From NCBI GenBank assembly GCA_002914845.1, contig JXTC01000043.1:54142-118141 (forward strand): DNA of 64,000 nt, read 5' to 3'. Origin of the DNA: Trema orientale (Eukaryota > Streptophyta > Magnoliopsida > Rosales > Cannabaceae). Both the position numbers and the translations under genes were made by a program. Below the pieces are notes generated by a model. That model was not told the DNA's origin and did no database searches. It saw only the letters and a list, made by a program, of their open reading frames with translations. Shown one piece after another: positions 11,895 to 21,840 of the stretch (position 1 is the stretch's first letter; every line of letters starts with the position of its first letter).

Positions 11895-12450
11895 CAGTTT
11901 ATTGGTGTCCTCCTAGACCGGGATGAGTTAAGATTAATATGGATGGTACTTTTCAAGGTCCTTCTATTTGTGGTGGTGCCTTTCGCAACTGTCGTGGGTG
12001 TATTAATGGTTGTTCCTCTCATTCTCTACCTACGAGCTATGTATTGGAGACCGAGATATATGCGATATTTTTGGTATTCGATTAAGCTTCGATTCTTGAT
12101 GATTGTGGAAGATCTTATAGAAAAAATACCTAACCAGGTTCCTTGGCGTCGCAGGGTGGACTCGAATTAATTTATGTTTGTTTCCTCTTGCCGACATGGA
12201 TTGTTTGATCTCTCATGTCGTAGGGAAGGCAATCATGTGGCTGATAGATTGGCTTCATTTGGGTCACAGGCTTTGGTCAAATCTTGATCACATTTATGCC
12301 CAGATTTTATCTGTAATTTGGTTTGTAAGGATATGATTCAATCACCTACTAAATTGTTTATGCTATGTCTTCAATTTAGACATTAGTCGGTGAGGTTTGT
12401 TTCGTCTTTTATTCAGATTCATCTTTGTTTCTAGTTACTTGATATGTTCT
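11895..12450 (+). mobile_element. LINE 3' relic with RNase H-like end
   Basis: Degenerate translation recalls the RNase H-like (RVT_3) tail of plant L1-type LINEs: a VKIN-DGTF-like start near 11925 and a REGNHVADRLASFG-like end near 12220-12260. Frames shift between these pieces, so it is a dead copy. A second relic with the same order of motifs lies at 53720-54515 downstream of TNL-C, in keeping with segmental duplication. It could instead be a host RNase H-like pseudogene. Confidence 0.6.
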
Positions 12451-13615
12451 TTGTTAACTCTCATAGAGTGTTGGATAATACATACTGGTGAAATGTCTGA
12501 TAAGGGTGGATTATGTACACACACAGACTGATACAAGTTTATAAACTTTTGGCAGCTGTGGATGACAATCTCATGCTTTTCTTTCTTTTAAAGTTGCTCT
12601 GCTGAATTTCCATCACTTTAAAGATAACTTGATCAGCTTTTTATATTGAACAAACCCACTTCTTTCGTCAGCTCCTTTTTGCTTCTTTTCGTTTTTCTTT
12701 CTCATGAGATTAATATAAAATCAACATTGGTATAAATTAAAGTCACTTGGTATTTTCTTTGTTCACTTGGTGTTTTCTTTGTGTGAATAATCACCAAATT
12801 CTTTGAATCACAAGTTTAGCAAAAGCGTATAATGAGAAATATCTTACAGAAAATTAAATACAATTTACTTTAATTTGTTGATTCGCTCACAAATACCAGA
12901 AAAAGGCCTCAAACAACCGTTAATTCTCTCAAAAATATCGATTGGAAAGAAAACAGAAACTTTCTCTATAATTTTTATTAAACTCAAATAACTCTAAACA
13001 ACTGTCTTCAAAAGTGCCCTAAGGCTTACAATTTATAGAAAACTTAATAAAACACAAAATTTTGTTAGAAATATTAAAAAAATATGGAAAAAAAAACTAA
13101 ACACAGAAAAAACACAAAAATGAGTAACTGAAAAAAACATAGAAATCACATTTTTGGTCGACTAGTAGTCATTTTCGATAACTGGTCCTATTTTCAAGAT
13201 TTTCAGGATCAGTCGTAATGCGCGAAAAATTCCTCCTCTTTGCATCTGCATCATGTTCCCCAAGATGAAGAAAATCCGTTCTCGAATTTCCTACGGTATC
13301 TTCGTCCGACGAATCTACATAAAATAAAATTAGATGCATGTCATTGAAAACACCGTTGTGTGAATATGTCTTGGCAGCTTCAAAGATATATCAATAAAAC
13401 TATAAATTATCGGCCATTCAACTGATTTTAACTTCTTCTTCTTCTTTTATGATTGTGGAAAACAACGATTAAGTATTCTTTTCTTAACCAATCATAAATC
13501 TATAAAAGTAGCAAAGATAATCTCCAATTGGTCTTGAAATTTAAATAAAATATTTATTGCTTTGACTTCCTATTATTGAACTTTTTACCTTGAGAATTTA
13601 GAGAATAAAGCACCT
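12451..13615. other. Unclassified gene-free region
   Basis: AT-rich sequence without a supported gene. The stretch 12840-13320 has the feel of a transposon or LTR non-coding region lying on the same side as the Gypsy scrap at 13620, but no diagnostic ends were found. Confidence 0.4.
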
Positions 13616-13619
13616 CAAA

Positions 13620-13960
13620 GAATGGTTAGAAAGCTTCACTTTGTACTGCAGGAGCCTTCTAAATCAATCTGATACTAGATGTCTTGTAAAGGCGGTAACC
13701 GATATTGTATCTCCATAGGAAATAATTCATTAAATTCCTCGGTAAATGCCTTTGCTTCCTCCTCTGGAACAGCCATCTCAACATTTGCCTCCTTTCCTTG
13801 CAACACGTATATCTGTCTTGAATTTTCCATCTCTTCCAGCTTCTTTTTATCAGTTTTTTCCTCACTATTTTTAATCATGATATCATTCATTTCTTATGAT
13901 AGGAGTTCTGAATCATCAAGCTTATCCTCAATATGAATTCCTCTAAGTGATCATTTAGAA
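13620..13960 (-). mobile_element. Ty3/Gypsy pol fragment (fossil)
   Basis: On the reverse strand a short frame ends in FNELFP...LPPLQDI, which matches the linker just before reverse transcriptase in many plant Gypsy polyproteins (usual form ELFP...LPPLRDIQHxIDLVPG). Only this scrap is recognisable. The element is broken and heavily truncated, and nearby A/T-rich DNA may also belong to it. Confidence 0.6.
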
Positions 13961-14165
13961 AAAGTCATGAACACTCCAATGTATTGTCTTCTATCACTTC
14001 ATTAAAGCAATCATCAAAAAAACCTTCTTTATCAATAGCTGCATATTCTTCAATTGCATAGGCTAATCACGGACTTCCTTCTTTATTGTATTGTTACAAA
14101 GCGGATGAAATTCGCTTTCCAAGTGATCATGGAAAAAACAATAAACTATAAGATAATAATACAAA

Positions 14166-14520
14166 GGGATAATTGCAAAAAAATAACCTCATGTTTGAAT
14201 GTTCTGCAATTTAAAGTCTGAAGTTTAGATTTTGTAAAATAATACCCTGAGATTACGAATTTCTGAAAATTAATACCCTGTGTTGATTTTTAACTGATAA
14301 AATACAATAATATCCTCAAAATTAAGATGAATAATATGGATTAATCTATTTTTAATGGAGGATATTATTATTTTTTCATTCCTAAAATTGGTCAAAAAAT
14401 ATGTCTAGAGTATTAATTTTCAAAATTTCTTAATCTCAAGATATTATTTTGCAGAGTCCAAATTTCAGAATTTAAATAGCAGAATTTTCAAACTTCAGAG
14501 TATTTTTTTGCAGTTATCCC
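14166..14520. mobile_element. Mutator-type MITE, 355 bp, copy 1
   Basis: It starts with GGGATAATTGCAAAAAAATA and ends with the near reverse complement TATTTTTTTGCAGTTATCCC. It is flanked by a perfect 9-bp duplication TAATACAAA at 14157-14165 and 14521-14529. The two halves are largely complementary, so the element can fold over most of its length. It has no coding content. A copy of identical length sits at 44996-45350. Confidence 0.88.
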
Positions 14521-15240
14521 TAATACAAAAAAAGACTCCCATAAAGAAATATATATACAAATTCTTATCATTTCAAATTCAGCTTTGATTTTTGCAAATT
14601 TCTAGTTCATCCGAGTCTTTTACGATTAGTTTATTAAATGATTCTTCACCACCTATATGCCTATGCAACCACAGACAAGACAAGTATGAGTACTACTCAT
14701 TTAAAATATTCATGTAAACAACTTGTTACTTGTCCTAACCTTTTTAGTTTTCTCCATTAATTTATCCTGTAATAATTGCAAATTGTTACTTTTCTCATTT
14801 AAATATTACCAATTATTTTTTTTTCTTTTTTTCGGAAAAACTTCAGTCAATGCTTTGAAAAATGATAAGGACACACCAATAGGAGTTAAATCTTGAAAAA
14901 GATGCTTTCAATTGGATCTTGGAAAACTCAATAAACAGAAAAATAAAACATAAAAATTTAAAGACTTGCATCAGGACATAGTTATGTTCAAATTCGTAGT
15001 TCTTTCAAATTTATTGAGCTTTGATTTGTAGCCAATTTCTGGATTCTCCCTATAGTCTGCTAGAAGAGCCACTCCGCTGACAAAATAATACAGGTACGCA
15101 TGATCATTTGAAAAATTCATGTAATAACTTGTTAGTCTTCGTAACCCTTCTTATTTTTTCTTCATTTCATCCTGTACGCATGATTCCTCGGTTCTAGTAC
15201 ATGATGATTGATTATAGTAAAACTTACCATATGAATTAAG

Positions 15241-15250
15241 TATATATAGG
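15241..15250 (+). promoter_or_regulatory. Candidate TATA box of CNL-1
   Basis: TATATATAGG lies 109-118 bp before the CNL-1 start, a plausible distance for a plant TATA box with a short leader. The matching place in CNL-2 (about 30835-30845) has lost the TATATATA core. Evidence is motif and position only. Confidence 0.5.
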
Positions 15251-15309
15251 AAGAGAATGCATAAGAAAGAGATTTTGCATTGTTTTTGTGCAATTAATTT
15301 GAGTACCTT

Positions 15310-15315
15310 TTGACC
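15310..15315 (+). promoter_or_regulatory. W-box core before CNL-1
   Basis: TTGACC about 45 bp before the ATG matches the core bound by WRKY factors, which commonly regulate defence genes. CNL-2 keeps a TTGACT at 30922-30927 in the equivalent place. The motif is short, so conservation between the two copies is the only support. Confidence 0.3.
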
Positions 15316-15358
15316 GATTGCTAGCTAAATTGATCAGCAGAAGCCGTGGACGAAATCG

Positions 15359-18181
15359 ATGGTACAGACGTCATTCTTGGGTCCTGTCATTCAGAAATTG
15401 GTTGAGCTGCTCGCCGAAGAAGTAAATTTGTTGAAGGGAGTTCACAAAGAAGCCGGGAGTCTGAAAGATGACTTAGAGATCATCCAGCCTTTTCTTAAAG
15501 ATGCAGAAGCGAAACTGGAGAAAGGAGAGCTTGGAGATGCTTGTAAAGTATGGCTTAAACAGTTAAGGGAGAAGGCCGATCACATAGAAGATGTCGTTGA
15601 CGAATACATCCACTACTTAAGGATGAAAAGTTGTCGTCCTGAGCATGGACTTGTCCATTTTGTTCGCAAAACATGTCACTTTGCTAAATCCATAAAGCCG
15701 CGCCATGACATAGCTTCTGAGATTCAAGATATTAAAGAGTCGTTGCGTGAAATTAAGGAAAGAGGTCAAAGTTTTGGGTTGAGACCATTCGAACAAGGAT
15801 CGAGTAGTAAGAAGACAACCAACGTTGATGCATCCACAGGCCTTCGATTGGGTTCTCTTTACGTTCAGGAAGATGATCTTGTGGGCATTGATTCCAAGTC
15901 GAAAGAACTCATAAGAAGCTTGGTTGAAGGGCCACCTACACGCGTGGTCACATCACTCGTAGGTGAAGGTGGAATTGGTAAAACTACTCTTGCTAAGAAA
16001 GTTTATGACGATGATGAGGTCAAAAGACACTTTGATTGTCGCGCTTGGGTCACTGTGTCTCAGTCATACAGTACGGAGAAGATCCTAAAGATCGTGAAAA
16101 GGCAGATATGCTCCAAGAAAGAAAAGACCATGAGAGCAAATGGCGGCACAATAGAAGAACTAATTGATCTTTTGAGGAACTATTTGGAGACAAAGAGTTA
16201 TGTGGTTGTTTTTGATGATGTATGGGAAAGAGATTTTTGGGAAGTCATAAAACATGCTTTTCCTACGAAAAATAAAGCTGATAGGATCATTATCACAACT
16301 CGTAATACTTCAATCCCTAATTCCATTAAAGAAACCCCATTTGATCTTGTCCATGAGCTAAAACCATGGTCTCCAGAATTAGTCTGGGAGTTATTTTGCA
16401 AGAAGGCATTCCCTTTTGAGCCAGAGAGACGATGTCCCACAGAGTTGGATCATTTATCTCACGAAATTGTGCAAAAATGCAAAGGCTTGCCACTTGTTAT
16501 TGTGGCCATAGCAGGTTTGTTGTCAACTAAAGAAAAGATCGAATTTGAATGGCGAAGAGTGCTTGATAATCTCAATTATGAGTTCGAAAACAATCCTCAA
16601 CTTACGAGCGTTTCAACAATTCTCTCTTTCAGTTATCATGATCTTCCTTACCATCTCAAGTCTTGCTTCTTATATTTTGGCCTGTTACCGGAAGATTACT
16701 CGATTTTGGACCAAAGATTGTACAGAATTTGGATTGCTGAGGGTTTTGTTGAATCAAGGAGAGGTAAGACATTGGAACAAGTAGCTCAAGAATACTTAAA
16801 TGAGCTTATCAATAGAAACTTGGTTTCATGTCATACACGATTTGGATTCCAAAGACGATGTCAAGTCCATGATTTGATGCGTGACATCATTTTAGTAAGA
16901 GTAGATGAATTGTGCTTCTCTCAAATTTTGGACATAGGTAAGGCCAGATTTAAAGGAAAATGTCGCCGCCTATCAGTTTACAATACTACAAAAGATGCTT
17001 TAGAAATTGCTAGAGGTTCTAAGATTCGTTCTATTATTTTTCATAATGTTGACGAGTTAACCGAGTCTTTTGCTGTTAGTTTGTTTGAAAATTTCAAGCT
17101 TTTGAAGTTGCTGGATTTTCAAGATGCTCCTATGCGTAATATCCCCAAAGAAGTCGGGAACTTGTTTCACTTAAAATACTTAAATTTGAAGGGAACAAAA
17201 GTGAAAACTCTTCCGAAGTCCATCGGTAATTTGTGCAATCTACAGACTCTCAATCTGTTTGATACTTTAGTTGAGGAGCTACCGAAGGAGATCAATAAGC
17301 TTCGAAATCTGCAACACCTTTCAGCTCAACGGTATAATAATGAAAATGAATGTAGTTTGAATTCGTATGGTTGTGTGAGGATACATGAAGGTGTCAGATG
17401 TTTGGAGGCGTTACAAACCCTTACGTTTGTGGAAGCTAATAAAGATGGAGTTGATTTTGTTAAAGAGCTAGAAAAGCTTACAAAGTTAGAGACTTTAGGA
17501 ATTGGAAAAGTGACTGCAGCGATGGGAAAAGATCTCGGAATCTCTATTGGGAAAATGAATCACCTTGAAGAGCTATTTATAAACTCAATCAGGGAGGAGG
17601 AAATTCTAGATTTCAACTGTATTTTATCTCCTCCTCTTTCTCTACGTTTCCTCAGCTTGCGATGTCGATTAAATGAGTTCCCAAATTGGATTTCAATGCT
17701 TCAGAATTTAAGGGGTTTTAGCTTACGTTTTACAAAGTTGATCGATGAACCGCTGAAACACCTAAAAGGTTTGCCTAATTTAACATTCATCCGCTTGTAC
17801 CAGGCTTATGATGGAGAGGAATTGCATTTTGAGGAAGGTGGTTTTCAAAAACTCAAAGAAGTTCGATTAGGAAAATTAGAAGGGTTAAAAGTTGTGAAAA
17901 TAGATAGAGGAGCACTGCCTTTTCTTGAGGAATTCCAAGTTGAAGCATGCTTGCTGATGCAAGAGATACCTTCCAATATCGAACTCCTACCAAACCTCAA
18001 ATCTCTTATAATTAAGGACATGCCTAGGGAATTTGTAGCTGGTCTACAACCAAATGGTGGCCTTCATTATTCAAAAATCAGGCATGTACCATCTGTTTCC
18101 ATCATGTACAAACAAGGAGGGTGGACTACTTTTCAAAGCCATAAGTTGGGTGAGCCAGAGTTGTTGCAACGTCTTCAATGA
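15359..18181 (+). CDS. CNL-1: CC-NBS-LRR immune receptor (RPM1-like)
   Basis: Intronless coding region of 940 aa. The N-terminal Rx-type coiled coil (about 1-160) has the EDVID-type motif EDVVDEY. NB-ARC has P-loop GEGGIGKTT (K208), kinase-2 YVVVFDDVWE, RNBS-B RIIITTRN, GLPL as KGLPLVIVAIAG, RNBS-D CFLYFGLLPEDYS, and VHDLMRD in place of MHD. About 400 residues of LRRs follow (for example LPKSIGNLCNLQTLNLFDT). Length and motif order are normal for RPM1-type CNLs, which sense modification of host proteins and assemble into membrane-associated resistosomes; that role is inferred from the family. The start was chosen because it opens the conserved FLGPVIQKL stretch shared with CNL-2. The frame looks intact. 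GATCAAG|GTAA right after the stop is a possible 3' UTR intron donor. Confidence 0.93.
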   Translation: MVQTSFLGPVIQKLVELLAEEVNLLKGVHKEAGSLKDDLEIIQPFLKDAEAKLEKGELGDACKVWLKQLREKADHIEDVVDEYIHYLRMKSCRPEHGLVHFVRKTCHFAKSIKPRHDIASEIQDIKESLREIKERGQSFGLRPFEQGSSSKKTTNVDASTGLRLGSLYVQEDDLVGIDSKSKELIRSLVEGPPTRVVTSLVGEGGIGKTTLAKKVYDDDEVKRHFDCRAWVTVSQSYSTEKILKIVKRQICSKKEKTMRANGGTIEELIDLLRNYLETKSYVVVFDDVWERDFWEVIKHAFPTKNKADRIIITTRNTSIPNSIKETPFDLVHELKPWSPELVWELFCKKAFPFEPERRCPTELDHLSHEIVQKCKGLPLVIVAIAGLLSTKEKIEFEWRRVLDNLNYEFENNPQLTSVSTILSFSYHDLPYHLKSCFLYFGLLPEDYSILDQRLYRIWIAEGFVESRRGKTLEQVAQEYLNELINRNLVSCHTRFGFQRRCQVHDLMRDIILVRVDELCFSQILDIGKARFKGKCRRLSVYNTTKDALEIARGSKIRSIIFHNVDELTESFAVSLFENFKLLKLLDFQDAPMRNIPKEVGNLFHLKYLNLKGTKVKTLPKSIGNLCNLQTLNLFDTLVEELPKEINKLRNLQHLSAQRYNNENECSLNSYGCVRIHEGVRCLEALQTLTFVEANKDGVDFVKELEKLTKLETLGIGKVTAAMGKDLGISIGKMNHLEELFINSIREEEILDFNCILSPPLSLRFLSLRCRLNEFPNWISMLQNLRGFSLRFTKLIDEPLKHLKGLPNLTFIRLYQAYDGEELHFEEGGFQKLKEVRLGKLEGLKVVKIDRGALPFLEEFQVEACLLMQEIPSNIELLPNLKSLIIKDMPREFVAGLQPNGGLHYSKIRHVPSVSIMYKQGGWTTFQSHKLGEPELLQRLQ

Positions 18182-19215
18182 TCAAGGTAAATGTCAAGTA
18201 CCCAATTACCCAATTAATTTGTTGAAAAATGATTTTGCTGTTTTTTTAAATAGCTTTAAAAATAATTAAAACAAAAGATGGGGTTCTTGCAAATTATTAA
18301 ACTATTTCAGAGATCAAATAGCTTATGTTTAGATGTCTATATATAAGCCCTTTCAAACTAGAACTAGAGGTCTATAGTTAGGAGTTTCTCACTCTAAACA
18401 AATGTATACTAGTAAAAGTTAGAAAAACACAACAATTCAAGATTCTCAAGAAATGTTAAAGTACCTCCTCAGTATCATATTTTAGCATGCTTATAGTGCC
18501 TATTTCATTTGTTTCATGGATGTTATGCGTATTGTATCGATTCTACCTGTTGTGTTGTATGGTCTCTAGACCGTGCTCGTGTTGACTTTGGCGTGGATAT
18601 GTGATAATTCATGTTGTTGTGTTGGCCCTAGTCTCATAATCATGTCGACTCCCTGTGGTAGTCTCATTTTGACACCCCTAAGTGTAGCTCTCATGTAATC
18701 TTTTAACTAGCATAAAGAACACAAATACGAGTAAAAGAGTTGAGGATACAACAAAAATAGGAGTTATTCGGGATTTGAATCGCACATTTTAAAGACTAAA
18801 TATTTAATTTCAAGACAAAATGCTAGAGCCTAACATTGTAAATTGCCCATTCTCATTTAATAGAAACAACAAAATGAAACTAAAAACCCATCTTAATATT
18901 TTCAAGGAAAAAAAGCAGTATCAATTTTTTGAAAGCAACTTATTAAACTAAAATCTAGCTTCTATAAATGGAAAATTCGACTATAATTTTCTCCCTCAGA
19001 AATATTGAATCTACTAGACCAGTAAGTTTTTTTCAGCATGAATGTATATATTGGTAGAATCATTTTTGAAATCATTTAACGGAGGAGCTAAATAAGTTTT
19101 GTTTTTTTTTTTTTTTTGCAATTTTAGATATCTTCTCTGTTGTATTCATAAATTTAGTTATATATATTTTTTGGACATTGTCAATCATCCATTTTCATTT
19201 CCTATTTTTTTCTTA
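18182..19215 (+). other. CNL-1 3' region, possible UTR intron
   Basis: Gene-free DNA between the CNL-1 stop and a conserved exon-like segment at 19216. A GTAAATG donor-like site follows the stop codon, and 'ttttttcttag' precedes 19216. The equivalent CNL-2 region (33782-34715) is recognisably the same sequence. Whether it is an intron needs transcript data. Confidence 0.4.
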
Positions 19216-19314
19216 GGAGAATACAACGAAGGAGCCCGGGTGCATTTCTCACACAAGACAGAAGATTTATCTACCCTCTTTAGTCACTATGTTATTGAGT
19301 TTGCACATCGTTAA
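19216..19314 (+). other. Conserved exon-like segment downstream of CNL-1
   Basis: It follows a good acceptor (T-rich then TTAG) and holds a short open frame containing GARVH-SHKTEDLSTLF-HYVIEF before a stop. The CNL-2 copy (about 34717-34814) keeps the same frame and stop position; by eye about five differences are synonymous and six are replacements. It could be a 3' UTR exon or the end of an alternatively spliced CNL isoform. No known domain is recognised. Confidence 0.45.
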
Positions 19315-19969
19315 GTTTTAGTTTGATGTTTGTATGGAAAGGAGTTTATCGAGTTTGTGGATTGTTTACTTTCAGTTTGATGTTTGTATGGACAAAAACT
19401 CTCTAAAAATGATGTACTGTGCTAATAATGTGCTTGTTCAATGAATTATCAGCTCATTGTTCGTGCATAATTCAAATAAGAAGTGTTTTCTTCAAAGCAG
19501 AATATGGTGACTCAGAAAAACAATTAAAAAAACAAAAAGACGAAAGGACTTGGATGTATTAGTTTCTTCTGAAATTGTTAGCTTATATCAATCAAGGATA
19601 GCTTGTCACTTACTATATAGCACTACATTGCTGGCTAGCTTCTTGTTAATCAATGAGAAGACCGATCAGATATCATCCCCAACTCACTTTGACCGGTTTT
19701 GTATTCAAACTCTTGCTCATTATATGTCAGTTAGAAGTCCTTGGCAATTGGCAGAAATAATAATTGTAGTTAACTTCGTAAGAAAGTGTTCTGTTTGTCA
19801 CTCTATAACATGGACAACTCGATAAAGAGTTGTTCGCATTTTTAGCAAAAGGGAAACATCAATTATGGTGATCTGTTTTTCTTTAGGAGTCACTTATAGA
19901 TTTTGTTTTGCACTCCGTGTTTAATTTCTTATGACTCTTGCTTCTCAATTGTTCCAAGCAGAGGAGGAA
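19315..19969. other. Spacer between CNL-1 and its relic neighbour
   Basis: No gene is supported. It parallels 34815-35460, including 'gcttgttcaatg' and 'ttctttaggagtca' blocks. The 91-residue open frame at 19550-19825 is not kept in the copy and is not called. Confidence 0.5.
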
Positions 19970-20240
19970 ATGGCAAAGACATTTCTTGAGCCCTGTTATT
20001 TAGAAAATGCTCGGATTCCCTGTAGAAGAAGTAAAGGCCTCGAATGGAGTTTAAGGAGAAGTCAAGAGTTTGAAAGATGAGCTAGACATAGTCCAACTCC
20101 AACCTTTGTTAAAAGAAGAAGAAGCCAAATCAGAGAAAGGTGCCATGAGTAGTGATGTAAGTCAAACATATATGATAAACACTGTTATCATGTTGAAGAA
20201 CATGGAAAACATCACTCGAGCTCACTTCATAAAATAATAA
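19970..20240 (+). pseudogene. Relic CNL coiled-coil start, copy 1
   Basis: It begins ATGGCAAAGACATTTCTTGA, resembling the MAQTFLGP start of CNL-2. It continues with degenerate matches to the Rx-type coiled coil, such as SLKDELDI near 20065-20090 and EAKSEKG near 20125-20145, in shifting frames. No NB-ARC follows. It is a truncated, frame-broken third CNL carried along in both copies of the CNL duplication. Confidence 0.7.
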
Positions 20241-20710
20241 TATTTGAAACATATATGAGAGAGAGTGAAAAGTAAGTCAAACATATATGAGGTGGGAACT
20301 AATATTTATACCGAGTAAGAAGTAAATGCAAGACAGAAATGAGTGTTATTTTGGGTATTTGTAAACAATCTTATGTATTTACTTTTAGATTCGTGGTCCA
20401 ATGCTGGAATGTAGTTCAAGTATACTAAGATATATCAATTGTTATGGTTAATTACGTTTGAATTGTTCTGGAAAGTACTCTTTTTTTTCCCAATATATAT
20501 GTTGATTAAGAATGATGCTGGTTAATTTCTAGCACAATTGATTTGGATCTGTTTTGACCAATTTTCAAATGTCGACTAGAAAATTTCAATCGGTAGGTCG
20601 AACGATCTCGAATGTGGACCAGTAATTGGTTAAAAAATTTCTACCTTGGTCGAACACGCTACATATAGTTGGATAATGCCATTCTAATATACAAGTGTAA
20701 TTTTAACAGT

Positions 20711-21065
20711 AGAAAAACTGTTGATAGGAAATTCAAAAGCTGAATGATCAAATCATCAACATACGTTAGTATTGTTGCTAACTTTGCTTTCTTCACTGGT
20801 AATCTAGTGAATCCGCATAAGAGCTTAAATGGTACCTGGACCTGCTCGAGGGTATCTGCTATTTTGTTTTTTGTTTTTTTTTTCCTTTTTTGAATAAAGG
20901 GTAACTGCTATTTAGAAAGTCAACAAAGTGGATAATTTTGTATGTTTAAATTGAATTTCAAAGTTCAAAAAAAAAAAAAAAGGAAATTATTGATTTTATG
21001 ATCAACTTGTACAAGCCCAAGGTTTATATCACTGGGAGAAAATTTGATCAATTAAACAGGTAGAA
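20711..21065. other. Gene-free spacer after CNL duplication copy 1
   Basis: Nothing recognisable beyond T- and A-rich runs. Confidence 0.4.
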
Positions 21066-21117
21066 ACATAAACAGGGTTTAATTATTAGTCATTATTTTC
21101 CAATGTCTATAAGTGCT

Positions 21118-21208
<91 letters not shown>

Positions 21209-21225
21209 TTGTTACCTTGAAATTA
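21066..21225. repeat. Direct repeat, copy 1, with expanded (CT)n
   Basis: The segment 'gtctataagtgcttatcat', then a (TC)n tract at about 21125-21205 and 'tctctgatttgttacctt' matches 22389-22462. There the CT tract is only 'cacagcctctctga'. The microsatellite of about 80 bp is therefore confined to this copy. Confidence 0.8.
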
Positions 21226-21394
21226 CTCGGTTTGGTTGTGGAAATAAATGTGATGGAATCTATCTTGTACATAAGCCAGCAAGCTACTATTTCTGTTGAA
21301 GTCGATGCAGTCGATGCCGTGTTCTCTTCTTCACTTCACTTTTTTGAAAAAAAAAAAAAAAAAACTATAAGATTAATTTTCTTCTGTTTCCATG

Positions 21395-21840
21395 TCTCAT
21401 TATTTGGTAGACAAGACTGGACTGGACTATTACTTGGAATTGTATTATATAAAATGAGATTGGATTGAATTAGTATTACAAATTATTTGGAAGACTGTGA
21501 AATTGGATTAAATTAAAAAATAAATAAGGTACATGGGACCCACATTATTAGGAAAATGTGTTATTATATATTATGTTAAAATATATGTAGGACTCACATT
21601 ACTTGGAGAAGGAGAAAAAAACAAATAGAAAGAAAAATTATTAGACTCATTTTATTGGGAATAATAGATAAAAGAAGAATAATGGACTATGTTAATCCAT
21701 CTCTAGGGTTAAAATAGTCCCTTCCTAGAGATTTTCTTTTGTCTTTTTATTATATTTTTTCTTTCTTTTTCTAACATCAAACAAAGGATTGGACAAAATA
21801 GTCCAATCTATTCCTTTAGTAATGCACGCCAAACGCCCCC
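21395..21840. mobile_element. Tourist-like MITE, copy 2
   Basis: It shares 'ggactggactattac-ttggaattg-attatata' and the right end 'ccaatctattcc...gccaaacgccccc' with the copy at 56876-57163, and the same layout as 2362-2777. The interior is non-coding. Ends are imperfect and a clear 3-bp target duplication is not convincing here, so the boundaries are approximate. Confidence 0.55.

Larger units (their letters stand above)
14590..20710 (+). repeat. CNL segmental duplication, copy 1
   Basis: The segment parallels 30140-36420 in the same orientation, judged by eye. It contains upstream sequence ('cgagtcttttacgattag' against 'cgagtcttttaagttaat'), the CNL gene, its 3' region, a relic second CNL start and a tail with the ATGCTGGTTAATTTCT block. 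Boundaries are approximate. Spacing between the gene start and the relic start is about 4.61 kb here and 4.49 kb in copy 2. Confidence 0.75.

Noticed and set aside
12061-12170. A membrane protein (frame 11943-12170)
   Set aside because: The region reads better as a frame-broken LINE RNase H-like relic shared with 53720-54515.
19550-19825. 91-residue frame downstream of CNL-1
   Set aside because: Not maintained at the homologous place near 35060-35310 and has no known domain.
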